Assembly: GCA_949948825.1 (NCBI GenBank)
Contig: CATLIJ010000164.1
Span: 1-5,985 of the forward strand
Reading direction: 5' to 3'
Length of the DNA: 5,985 nucleotides
Source of the DNA: an uncultured Clostridiaceae bacterium
GTDB lineage: Bacteria > Bacillota > Clostridia > Lachnospirales > Lachnospiraceae
The notes below the pieces were generated by a model. The model was not told where the DNA came from. It made no database searches and saw only the letters and a list, made by a program, of their open reading frames with translations. Of this stretch, positions 1 through 5,985 are shown in pieces (positions within the stretch are counted from its first letter, which is position 1; every line of letters begins with the position of its first letter). Both the position numbers and the translations under genes were made by a program.

Positions 1-371
1 TTGCCTGTGACAAGCTTCGCGCTATGGATAATGTAACCATCTATCCGTTCCAGGATATTCTGGAATTTGTAGGCGATTCCCGTTTGGAGGGCGTTCGCTT
101 CCAATCTACCAAGACAGGAGAAGAAAAGACCGTAAGCTGCGACGGTGTATTTGAATATATCGGCCTGACCCCCACCACAGACTGCTTCCAGAATTTAGGT
201 GTTTTGAATAAATTCGGCTATGTGGAGGTCAATGACCGGATGGCCACCAAGATTCCCGGCATTTTCGGAGCAGGCGACTGTGTTACCAAGAACTTAAGAC
301 AGGTGATTACTGCCTGTGCGGACGGAGCGATTGCCGCCCAGGAAGCTTCTCACTATGTAAAAAACCTTTAA
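1..371 (+). CDS. trxB: Thioredoxin reductase, C-terminal part (5' end outside window)
   Basis: This is the last 122 residues of a flavin-dependent thioredoxin-disulfide reductase; the frame is open from base 3 and ends at TAA 369-371. The enzyme passes electrons from a pyridine nucleotide through FAD and a redox CxxC pair to thioredoxin in the cytoplasm. The visible part matches the end of the NAD(P)H domain followed by the returning FAD domain: an EYIGLTPTTD stretch (the usual 'IGxxPxT' turn), then GIFGAGD at 258-278, the FAD-contacting GxFxAGD motif, then the LRQVITACADGAIAA helix typical of TrxB. The N-terminal FAD motif and the active-site CxxC lie outside the window, so activity and cofactor preference cannot be judged. 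The ATG at 24 is internal, because homologous sequence continues upstream of it. A thioredoxin gene follows after 76 bases, and the pair is probably co-transcribed. Confidence 0.93.
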   Translation, partial: ACDKLRAMDNVTIYPFQDILEFVGDSRLEGVRFQSTKTGEEKTVSCDGVFEYIGLTPTTDCFQNLGVLNKFGYVEVNDRMATKIPGIFGAGDCVTKNLRQVITACADGAIAAQEASHYVKNL

Positions 372-431
372 GCTTCACAAATGACTGAGGTCAGAAAATA
401 CAAGGCATGTTTATGACAGGGCCTTAATTAT

Positions 432-442
432 AAAGAGGAGGT
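432..442 (+). promoter_or_regulatory. Strong ribosome binding site of the thioredoxin gene
   Basis: AAAGAGGAGGT is a nearly perfect anti-16S match ending 5-6 bases before the ATG at 448. It fixes the start of the thioredoxin gene and suggests high translation. Confidence 0.88.
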
Positions 443-447
443 ACAAC

Positions 448-759
448 ATGTTAAAAGAAGTAAATAGCGAAGAATTTAAGGAGTTGGCTGACAAGGGCCT
501 GGTACTGGCCGACTTTTTCTCCACCACCTGCGGTCCCTGCAAGATGCTGGGCTTTGTGCTGAAGGATGTGGAAAAAGAGTTCGGCGATGATCTTACCATT
601 TTAAAGGTAGATTTTGACCAGAACAAGGAGCTTACTGCAGAGTATGGTGTAGCTGGTTATCCCACTTTGATTCTTTTGAAGGACGGCGCTGAGGTGAAAC
701 GTCTGCAGGGTCTGCAGCAGAAGCCGGTTATTGTCAAAATGGTCAAGGAAAATCTTTAA
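448..759 (+). CDS. trxA: Thioredoxin (CGPC type, atypical flanking residues)
   Basis: A complete 103-residue thioredoxin-fold protein of normal family length with no signal peptide, so cytoplasmic. It would be reduced by the upstream reductase and in turn reduce protein disulfides. The active site is C28-G-P-C31 followed by Lys32; the buried acid is Asp22 (in ADFF); the cis-proline loop is YPT with Pro72; the C-terminal helix follows LKDGAEVKRL. Compared with E. coli Trx, Trp28 is Phe24, Trp31 directly before the first Cys is Thr27, and the helix Pro40 position is occupied by a non-proline (GFVL in place of APIL). The core chemistry should be intact, but redox potential and partner choice may differ. 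It lies between the reductase gene and an arylsulfate sulfotransferase gene, with no terminator on either side. Family assignment is firm; the symbol is used in the general sense and this may be a specialised paralogue. Confidence 0.93.
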   Translation: MLKEVNSEEFKELADKGLVLADFFSTTCGPCKMLGFVLKDVEKEFGDDLTILKVDFDQNKELTAEYGVAGYPTLILLKDGAEVKRLQGLQQKPVIVKMVKENL

Positions 760-773
760 TTTTGCTGCAGTCT

Positions 774-810
774 TTGCTGCATCTGGAATCAATAACTTAT
801 AATGTATAAT
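774..810 (+). promoter_or_regulatory. Probable promoter for the sulfotransferase gene, with tandem TATAAT boxes
   Basis: Two perfect TATAAT hexamers lie at 798-803 and 805-810. The first has a weak -35 (TTGCTG, 774-779) at 18 bases and would start transcription near 810, giving a leader of about 20 bases with an intact ribosome binding site. The second would start inside the ribosome binding site, so it is less likely to be used. Upstream, TTTGCTGCA is repeated at 761-769 and 773-781 with a 12-base period. The site would let the third gene be expressed apart from the thioredoxin pair. This is a sequence-only call. Confidence 0.5.
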
Positions 811-816
811 ATTAAT

Positions 817-821
817 GGAGG
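817..821 (+). promoter_or_regulatory. Ribosome binding site that sets the sulfotransferase start
   Basis: GGAGG lies 10 bases before the ATG at 832. The in-frame ATG at 802 has no Shine-Dalgarno sequence and sits between the two TATAAT boxes, so 832 is the real start. Confidence 0.85.
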
Positions 822-831
822 AACGCAAACC

Positions 832-2709
832 ATGAGTGTAAAATATATCTACGAAAAGCATCTCATCGACCGTCAGGCAGAAGCCGAAGAGGCTATGTTA
901 AAGGAATTTGAAGCTGGCAATTACACCATCCAGAATCCTCTGGTAAAGTATAACCTGTATGAAGTCAGCCCTTTAAGCGCTGTGATCTGCTTTGAGACCA
1001 AGACAGAGACTCCTGTCACGGTTACTGTGCTTGGCAAGACCAAAGAAGCTAACATTGGCCACACCTTCCCCAAGGCAAAGAAGCATGTGCTTCCCGTAGT
1101 GGGACTGTATTCCAATTATGCCAACAAGGTAGAGATCCGGGCTTACCGTGGAGAGTCCAATGTGATTACCATTGATGTGCCGGATGTGTACAATGGGGAG
1201 AATCCGATTTACCATATGCACACCACCCCGGAATATCTCCAGGACAATGTAATCATGGTTTCTCCGGCTGGACTTCAGCTGTCCTCTGCTTTTGACTATG
1301 CAGGTGATGCCCGCTGGCATATGAATGTTGCCTGTGTCTTTGACATTAAGCGTCTGAAAAACGGCAACCTGATCATGGGTACTCATCGTCTTCTGAAGAT
1401 GCCGTACTATATGTCCGGACTGTATGAGATCAGCCCCTGCGGCAAGATTTACAAAGAGTTCCGTCTGCCAGGTGGCTATCACCATGATGAATTTGAGATG
1501 GAGGACGGCAATCTGCTGGTTCTGACTGACGATTTAGAGAGCGAGACCGTAGAAGATATGTGCGTTCTGATTGACCGCAACACCGGTGAGATCTTAAAGA
1601 CCTGGGATTACAAGAAATTCCTCAATCCTGAGACTGTGAGCCATTCCGGAAGCTGGTCAGAGGAAGACTGGTTCCACAACAACGCTGTATGGTATGACAA
1701 GCACACCAATTCCCTCACCTTCTCCGGACGCCATATTGACTCCATGGTCAATATTGACTTTGACAGCGGAGAGCTGAACTGGATCATCGGCGATCCGGCT
1801 GGCTGGCCGCAGGATATGGTAGACAAATATTTCTTCAAGCCCATTGGCAGCAACTTTGGCTGGCAGTATGAGCAGCATGCCAATGTGATCACCCCCAATG
1901 GTGATGTAATGTGCTTTGACAACCATCATTATGGCTGCAAGCAGGTAGACCGGGATGCCAAGAACCTGGCTGCCAAGGATAACTACTCCAGAGGCGTTCG
2001 TTACCGCATCAATACTGAGGATATGACCATTGAGCAGGTATGGGAATATGGTAAAGACCGGGGCGCTGAATTCTTCTCTCCATACATCTGTAATGTAGAG
2101 TACTACAATGAGGGACACTACATGGTTCACTCCGGCGGTATTGCCTATGACAAGGACGGCGCTCCTTCTGAAGCTTTAGGTGCATTTGTTAAGGATGTGG
2201 GCGGCACCTGCCGCAGCATTACAGTTGAGGTTTGTGACGGCAAGGTTATGCTGGATCTGGAAGTTCCCGGCAACTACTACCGTGCTGAGAAGCTGAAACT
2301 GTACAGCGATGGCATTAACCTGGAGCTGGGCAAGGGACAGGTTCTTGGAAAGATGGGCCACACCAAGGAATTTGATACCGATATCCCAATGGAAAATTCC
2401 GGCGAGATGCTTCCGGACAGCTGCAATGCCAGAATCGAAGATGAGATTGACCGTTTCACCTTCTTCTCCCGCTTCGAGAAGGGCCAGATGGTTATGATGC
2501 TCTTAGAGCAGGGCGATGAAGTTCACAGATATTACATCTCCACTACTGCTGTTGCCTATCTGGCTATGTGCTGCGGCACTTTCCTGGATTCCGACGAGCG
2601 GAACACCAGAACCAGCGTCAACAAAGCTGGCTTAAAGGGTGTATATGATGTGAGAGTCATTGTGGATGACAAAAAGTACGAGACTGGTGTGAAGATCACC
2701 TGCGAATAA
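832..2709 (+). CDS. assT: Arylsulfate sulfotransferase (PAPS-independent, cytoplasmic type)
   Basis: A 625-residue protein of the Arylsulfotrans family. Such enzymes move a sulfuryl group from a phenolic sulfate ester to another phenol without PAPS, through a sulfo-histidine intermediate. In gut bacteria they act on phenolic metabolites and drugs. An N-terminal beta domain (about residues 1-130) precedes a beta-propeller carrying the family motifs in order: HHDEFEMEDGN (His217/218), DWFHNN (His282), SGRHID (Arg300/His301), IIGDPAGW, YEQHA (His349), CFDNHHYG (His365/366), a WEYGKDRGAEFFSP block near 404-417, and YMVHSGG (His433). His282, His349 and His433 are candidates for the E. coli AssT active-site histidines 252, 356 and 436; the 349-433 spacing is close to that of 356-436. 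The Arg374 position seems to fall in DNHHYG, with no Arg there. There is no signal peptide, unlike the periplasmic Gram-negative enzymes, and about 13 cysteines. Donor and acceptor are unknown. A terminator follows directly. Confidence 0.9.
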   Translation: MSVKYIYEKHLIDRQAEAEEAMLKEFEAGNYTIQNPLVKYNLYEVSPLSAVICFETKTETPVTVTVLGKTKEANIGHTFPKAKKHVLPVVGLYSNYANKVEIRAYRGESNVITIDVPDVYNGENPIYHMHTTPEYLQDNVIMVSPAGLQLSSAFDYAGDARWHMNVACVFDIKRLKNGNLIMGTHRLLKMPYYMSGLYEISPCGKIYKEFRLPGGYHHDEFEMEDGNLLVLTDDLESETVEDMCVLIDRNTGEILKTWDYKKFLNPETVSHSGSWSEEDWFHNNAVWYDKHTNSLTFSGRHIDSMVNIDFDSGELNWIIGDPAGWPQDMVDKYFFKPIGSNFGWQYEQHANVITPNGDVMCFDNHHYGCKQVDRDAKNLAAKDNYSRGVRYRINTEDMTIEQVWEYGKDRGAEFFSPYICNVEYYNEGHYMVHSGGIAYDKDGAPSEALGAFVKDVGGTCRSITVEVCDGKVMLDLEVPGNYYRAEKLKLYSDGINLELGKGQVLGKMGHTKEFDTDIPMENSGEMLPDSCNARIEDEIDRFTFFSRFEKGQMVMMLLEQGDEVHRYYISTTAVAYLAMCCGTFLDSDERNTRTSVNKAGLKGVYDVRVIVDDKKYETGVKITCE

Positions 2710-2731
2710 TCTTTTCTGTAACAGATACCGG

Positions 2732-2766
2732 ACACGGCAGCCAGATGGGCTGCCGTGTTTTTTCTT
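2732..2766 (+). terminator. Rho-independent terminator after the sulfotransferase gene
   Basis: A perfect 11-bp stem (ACACGGCAGCC at 2732-2742 with its complement at 2748-2758) and a 5-base loop are followed by a T-rich run TTTTTTCTT. It begins 22 bases after the stop codon and ends the trxB-trxA-assT group. Confidence 0.95.
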
Positions 2767-2784
2767 AAATTTCCTTTAATATGA

Positions 2785-2813
2785 TTTTCAGCCCCGCAAA
2801 AATCCGGTATAAT
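2785..2813 (+). promoter_or_regulatory. Sigma-A type promoter of the UDP-glucose dehydrogenase gene
   Basis: TTTTCA (2785-2790, four of six matches to TTGACA) is separated by 17 bases from a perfect TATAAT (2808-2813). Transcription would begin near 2820, leaving a leader of about 93 bases. A short palindrome, CGGGATTCCCG (2819-2829), lies at the predicted start point. The site falls just after the previous terminator, as expected for an independent transcription unit. No riboswitch or other RNA fold was recognised in the rest of the leader up to the ribosome binding site. Confidence 0.65.
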
Positions 2814-2895
2814 AGGAACGGGATTCCCGGCTCTTTGGCCCTTTGCCAGAAATCTCCGGCTGAACCCCATAAAACACTTACCATAATTTATAATC

Positions 2896-2902
2896 AGGAA
2901 AG
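2896..2902 (+). promoter_or_regulatory. Ribosome binding site of the dehydrogenase gene
   Basis: AGGAAAG, continuing into a purine-rich stretch, lies 11 bases before the ATG at 2914. It is weaker than the site of the thioredoxin gene. It supports this ATG, which also places the Rossmann glycine motif at the expected distance from the N terminus. Confidence 0.6.
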
Positions 2903-2913
2903 AAGAAGATCAC

Positions 2914-4164
2914 ATGAAAAAAGAAATTACCATCGCCGTTGCAGGAACCGGCTATGTAGGCTTATCCATAGCAACCCTTTTGGCACAGCATCACAAAGTC
3001 TATGCTGTGGACATTGTTCCGGAAAAGGTAGAGCAGATCAACCGGCGTATTTCCCCCATTCAGGACGATTATATTGAAAAATATCTGGCAGAAAAGGAGC
3101 TGGATTTAACTGCCACGCTGGATGCACAGCTGGCTTACTCCCAGGCAGATTTTGTAGTTATTGCTGCCCCTACCAATTACGATTCCATCACCCAGCATTT
3201 TGACACATCTGCCGTGGAGTCAGTCATCCGTCTGGTGATGGAGTACAATCCGGACGCCATTATGGTCATCAAATCCACCATTCCCGTAGGCTACACTGCC
3301 TCCATCCGGGAAAAGACCGGCTCCAGGAATATCCTTTTCAGTCCGGAGTTTCTGCGGGAATCCAAGGCTTTGTACGACAATCTTTATCCCAGCCGGATTA
3401 TTGTCAGCACAGACCAAAAGGATGCCCGCCTGACAGAAGCTGCCCACACCTTTGCCGCCCTTTTGCAGGAGGGCGCTCTGAAGGAAAACATTGACACCCT
3501 TTTTATGGGATTTACCGAGGCAGAGGCTGTGAAGCTTTTTGCCAACACCTACCTGGCTCTCCGGGTGTCCTATTTTAATGAGCTGGACACCTATGCAGAG
3601 ATGAAGGGGTTAAATACCCAGCACATTATTGACGGCGTGTGTCTGGACCCTCGTATTGGCTCTCACTACAACAATCCGTCCTTTGGCTACGGCGGCTACT
3701 GTCTCCCAAAAGACACCAAACAGCTTCTGGCCAACTATGAGGATGTACCAGAAAACCTGATTCAGGCCATTGTGGAGTCCAACCGGACACGAAAGGATTT
3801 CATTGCAGACCGGGTCCTTTCCAAAGCTGGATACTATGGCTTCTCCTCTAATAACCGTTACAGCAAGAGCCAGGAAAAGGAAGTGGTCATTGGGGTTTAC
3901 CGCCTGACCATGAAGTCCAACTCAGACAACTTCCGCCAGAGCTCCATTCAGGGAGTGATGAAGCGAATCAAGGCAAAGGGAGCTTTAGTCATTATCTACG
4001 AGCCAACCTTGGAAGCTGGTTCCACCTTTTTTGGCTCCAGGGTCATTGGGGACCTGGAGACCTTTAAGAAAATGTCTGACGCCATCATTGCCAACCGGTA
4101 TGATTCCTGTCTGGATGATGTAGAGGACAAGGTTTATACCAGAGATATTTTTAAGAGGGATTAA
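2914..4164 (+). CDS. ugd: UDP-glucose 6-dehydrogenase (HasB type)
   Basis: A complete 416-residue cytoplasmic enzyme that oxidises UDP-glucose to UDP-glucuronate with two NAD+, supplying capsule, exopolysaccharide or glycolipid synthesis. Domains in order: an N-terminal Rossmann domain with G11-x-G13-x-x-G16 (AGTGYVGLS), IKSTIPVG (Thr122), SPEFLRES (Glu145, Glu149), the central helix and dimer segment EAEAVKLFANTYLALR (Lys207, Asn211), the catalytic GYGGYCLPKDTKQL (Cys263, Lys266, Asp267), and a C-terminal UDP-binding domain with YRLTMKSNSDNFR and a final NRYD...YTRDIF block. All residues known to matter in the Streptococcus pyogenes enzyme (Lys204, Asn208, Cys260, Asp264) have counterparts, and the overall match to HasB-type sequences is strong, so it should be active. 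It has its own promoter and terminator, and no polysaccharide gene is adjacent in the window, so the pathway it feeds is not visible. Confidence 0.96.
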   Translation: MKKEITIAVAGTGYVGLSIATLLAQHHKVYAVDIVPEKVEQINRRISPIQDDYIEKYLAEKELDLTATLDAQLAYSQADFVVIAAPTNYDSITQHFDTSAVESVIRLVMEYNPDAIMVIKSTIPVGYTASIREKTGSRNILFSPEFLRESKALYDNLYPSRIIVSTDQKDARLTEAAHTFAALLQEGALKENIDTLFMGFTEAEAVKLFANTYLALRVSYFNELDTYAEMKGLNTQHIIDGVCLDPRIGSHYNNPSFGYGGYCLPKDTKQLLANYEDVPENLIQAIVESNRTRKDFIADRVLSKAGYYGFSSNNRYSKSQEKEVVIGVYRLTMKSNSDNFRQSSIQGVMKRIKAKGALVIIYEPTLEAGSTFFGSRVIGDLETFKKMSDAIIANRYDSCLDDVEDKVYTRDIFKRD

Positions 4165-4216
4165 CAACAACGTAACAGTTCAGACGGCGGAGAAATTGAC
4201 ATGAATTTTGGGCGTC

Positions 4217-4258
4217 AAAAAAACAGGCAGGACAGGATTCCCTGTTTTGCCTGTTTTT
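4217..4258. terminator. Bidirectional terminator between convergent genes
   Basis: AAAAACAGGC (4219-4228) pairs with GCCTGTTTTT (4249-4258). Inside this, ACAGG (4232-4236) pairs with CCTGT (4241-4245) around an ATTC loop, joined by one A-T and two G-U pairs, giving an 18-bp stem on the plus strand. The T-run at 4254-4258 serves the dehydrogenase gene, and the A-run at 4217-4223 becomes a U-run for the opposite gene. On the minus strand the two wobble pairs become A-C mismatches, so termination may be somewhat weaker in that direction. The rest of the 134-base gap shows nothing else. Confidence 0.88.
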
Positions 4259-4298
4259 GCACTTTTATGACCATGAAAGACTGCTTTTATACTTTTGC

Positions 4299-5985
4299 CT
4301 ACTGCTTCTTACAGTCTGGATAAGCCAGAGTCTCCTGACTGGATGCAGTGGCCTTTGCCACCTGAAGGACAATCTCACTGAAATATCGTGGACTTACCTC
4401 TCCCAGCAAGCACCGCTTGTCCCCCTTCTGCATCCGGTAAGAGGCATAACCAGATTGCATCTTCCCCTTGGGATAGAAGGAAACCCCAAACACTGTCACA
4501 TCTTCATTTTCATACCCCACTGAAGCCCCGGAATACTCCAGCATCACATCCAAAGGCCCGTCGGTTCTGATAAAATCAAAATAACAGCCAGCATCTTCAA
4601 TAGAGCCCCTGTACCATCCCTGACCCAGCATTTTCCCGGACAGAGACAAGCCGTTTAACACCTTTCCGCCAAACCGGCTCATCTCCTTTTCTGCTGCTTC
4701 CTCCTCTGTAATCCGGTAAACCGGGCGTTCCAGCTGTTCCACGGGCTGAACAATCTCATAGTCAGAAAGCTGTTCCTTCCATGCTGCAAGGGTTTCCTCC
4801 GAAAGCTCAATAGGATGAACAAGGCCAATGATTCCATTTTCCGGAAGCTCATATTCCTCCTCATCCACTGTGTTAAAACTGCCATCCTCCATATAGCGGA
4901 ATGTTTCCTTTAATTCCCCATTTTCGTAGCTTCCCCAAATCAGTCCAATGGCAAACTGATGCATAATAGGATTTTTCACAAACAGCTCTTTCCACTGTTC
5001 TGTCTTCCACACGCGCTCAGTGCTCATCACCTGTTCCAAACGCAGCCTTTGGTTAGCTGCCACAGTCTTCAGCTGTTTTTTCAGCTGCTTAAATGCTGCG
5101 CTGGCTGCTGCTGCCTTCTCCTCCTCATCCCGTTTTCCGGGAGCAGGAAGATTCTTCAGCTTCTTTCCGGACTCGTCAAATACCTCCAGCTCCAAAGCTG
5201 GTGTGAGCGCCACCCGAAAGCTCCTGGGACCGTAATCAAAGGTCTGCTCCAAATTCTCTCCAAATCCCAGATTGGGCACAATTCGGTCCTCTAATTCCTC
5301 CCTGCTGATTCCAAGTTCCGAGGCGGCAAAAGAGAGGGCATCTCCAGCAGCGTTCTTCACCTGGCGGAACTTGAATTTCCGGGCAATCTGGTCTACCAAA
5401 AGCAAAGCTGTGGAGCCTGCGTTTAATGCCAGAGCCTTTACTGCCTCTGCTGCCATGGCTCCTCTGGAGCTTTTGGGCCATTCCTGAATCTGATGATACA
5501 ACGCCGGAATAATCTCATCTCCCCCGTGAATGGACACAGCATACAGAACCCACTTTTTCTTTGCCTCTGCCCCGGATTCCAACCATTTATCAAAAAGCTG
5601 GCTCATATAGGCGGAAAGCTCTCTGGGGTTCAGTTCTGCCGCCAGCCTTGGAGCCTCCTTGCTGATGCCTGGAACCGGCATATCCGCGTATGCCACTAAA
5701 AGAGCCTGCATAAATTCCTCTGTGGCTTCTGTCCCGTCATTTTTATGAACTGCCGGGAAGGGAGACTCGTAAGCCCAGGAAACCTTCCGTTTCCGCCCTC
5801 CCTTTAAAATCTCTGCTGCAAGCTCATTTGCTGTCCTGAAAACAGAGGAGCCAGATGCGCCATCTCCTTCGGTTCTCTGGTTTAAAACCGTCTCCAGAAG
5901 CTCCCGAACCTTCTTGCTTTTTTCTTTTTCCAGCACCTTTTCCAGTGTGGGACGATAGTTTTCTACTCCCCAATTCTGCAGAATG
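4299..5985 (-). CDS. DUF4132 / HEAT-repeat protein, C-terminal 561 residues (5' end outside window)
   Basis: Read leftwards from the right edge to TAG at 4299-4301. The frame has no stop before the edge. A GTG at 5936 could be mistaken for a start, but the codons above it read ILQNWGVENYRPTLEK, of the same character as the rest, so the gene is truncated by the window. Counting from that GTG, residues about 60-225 are alpha-helical and HEAT-like (for example AAEAVKALALNAG and NAAGDALSFAASELG). Then come LGFGENLEQTFDYGPRSF and a lysine- and alanine-rich helix. From about residue 295 follows the DUF4132 core: NQRLRLEQVM, ERVWKTEQWKELF, NPIMHQFAIGLIWG and a GLVHPIELSEE segment. The C-terminal stretch is beta-rich. 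Soluble, with no membrane segment seen. E. coli relatives are the MolR/YehI proteins, encoded near MoxR-type ATPase, VWA and SWIM zinc-finger genes. The molecular function is unknown, and no partner gene is in view. Confidence 0.85.
   Translation of the reverse strand, partial: ILQNWGVENYRPTLEKVLEKEKSKKVRELLETVLNQRTEGDGASGSSVFRTANELAAEILKGGRKRKVSWAYESPFPAVHKNDGTEATEEFMQALLVAYADMPVPGISKEAPRLAAELNPRELSAYMSQLFDKWLESGAEAKKKWVLYAVSIHGGDEIIPALYHQIQEWPKSSRGAMAAEAVKALALNAGSTALLLVDQIARKFKFRQVKNAAGDALSFAASELGISREELEDRIVPNLGFGENLEQTFDYGPRSFRVALTPALELEVFDESGKKLKNLPAPGKRDEEEKAAAASAAFKQLKKQLKTVAANQRLRLEQVMSTERVWKTEQWKELFVKNPIMHQFAIGLIWGSYENGELKETFRYMEDGSFNTVDEEEYELPENGIIGLVHPIELSEETLAAWKEQLSDYEIVQPVEQLERPVYRITEEEAAEKEMSRFGGKVLNGLSLSGKMLGQGWYRGSIEDAGCYFDFIRTDGPLDVMLEYSGASVGYENEDVTVFGVSFYPKGKMQSGYASYRMQKGDKRCLLGEVSPRYFSEIVLQVAKATASSQETLAYPDCKKQ

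Noticed and set aside
382..393. Small inverted repeat TGAC-TGAG-GTCA after the thioredoxin reductase gene
   Set aside because: Only 4 bp per arm with no T-run; too weak to be a terminator and easily found by chance.
429..434. TATAAA as a -10 box for a separate thioredoxin promoter
   Set aside because: It abuts the ribosome binding site, so a transcript starting 6-7 bases later would lose or truncate that site; co-transcription with trxB is simpler.
698..720. Direct repeat GTCTGCAG within the end of the thioredoxin gene
   Set aside because: It encodes the LQGLQQ stretch in frame and is short; no function beyond coding is suggested.
802..831. An upstream in-frame ATG that would add 10 residues to the sulfotransferase
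   Set aside because: No ribosome binding site precedes it and it lies between two TATAAT boxes; the ATG at 832 has GGAGG at good spacing.
973..1485. A 170-codon open frame on the minus strand inside the sulfotransferase gene
   Set aside because: It is wholly antisense to a well-supported family gene, has no recognisable domain and no ribosome binding site; it is a by-product of codon use.
2821..2913. Leader of the dehydrogenase gene as a riboswitch or small RNA
   Set aside because: No known aptamer core or long stem could be recognised, and there is no terminator-like hairpin before the ribosome binding site.
832..4164. Sulfotransferase and UDP-glucuronate synthesis as a joint phenol-conjugation cluster
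   Set aside because: The genes are separated by a strong terminator and a new promoter; UDP-glucuronate is normally used for polysaccharides, and no glucuronosyltransferase is present. Adjacency alone is not enough.
4257..5699. Several plus-strand open frames of 60-111 codons opposite the DUF4132 gene
   Set aside because: Low-complexity Leu/Ser/Cys/Pro-rich translations with no motifs, antisense to a long conserved frame.

Overview
The window looks like chromosomal DNA of an anaerobic, gut-type Firmicute, most likely Clostridia and perhaps Lachnospiraceae. The reasons are strong AGGAGG-type ribosome binding sites, TATAAT -10 boxes, compact GC-rich terminator hairpins with T-tracts, a roughly balanced base composition, and protein types common in that group: an anaerobe-style thioredoxin pair, a PAPS-independent arylsulfate sulfotransferase without a signal peptide, and a HasB-type UDP-glucose dehydrogenase. 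The lineage is inferred from these features; no marker gene is present to fix it.

Positions 1-2766 hold a same-strand group: the 3' end of a thioredoxin reductase gene, a small thioredoxin gene and a complete arylsulfate sulfotransferase (ASST) gene, closed by a strong Rho-independent terminator. No terminator separates the three genes, so they can be read as one transcript. A likely extra promoter lies in the 72-base gap before the ASST gene. The thioredoxin lacks the usual Trp residues around its CGPC site. The ASST has no export signal and many cysteines. In Gram-negative bacteria the exported ASST is paired with a dedicated disulfide-forming pair (DsbL/DsbI); here the enzyme sits beside a disulfide-reducing pair. 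This is the most interesting arrangement in the window.

Positions 2767-4258 hold a self-contained unit: a TTTTCA-17-TATAAT promoter, a leader of about 90 bases, a complete UDP-glucose 6-dehydrogenase gene and a terminator. The enzyme would supply UDP-glucuronate for surface polysaccharide, but no glycosyltransferase or polymerase gene is in view.

Positions 4299-5985 hold a gene on the opposite strand, converging on the dehydrogenase gene. It encodes the C-terminal 561 residues of a large HEAT-repeat/DUF4132 protein whose reading frame stays open to the right edge. The two convergent genes share a symmetric A-run/stem/T-run terminator. No RNA genes, mobile elements, CRISPR arrays or broken genes were seen.
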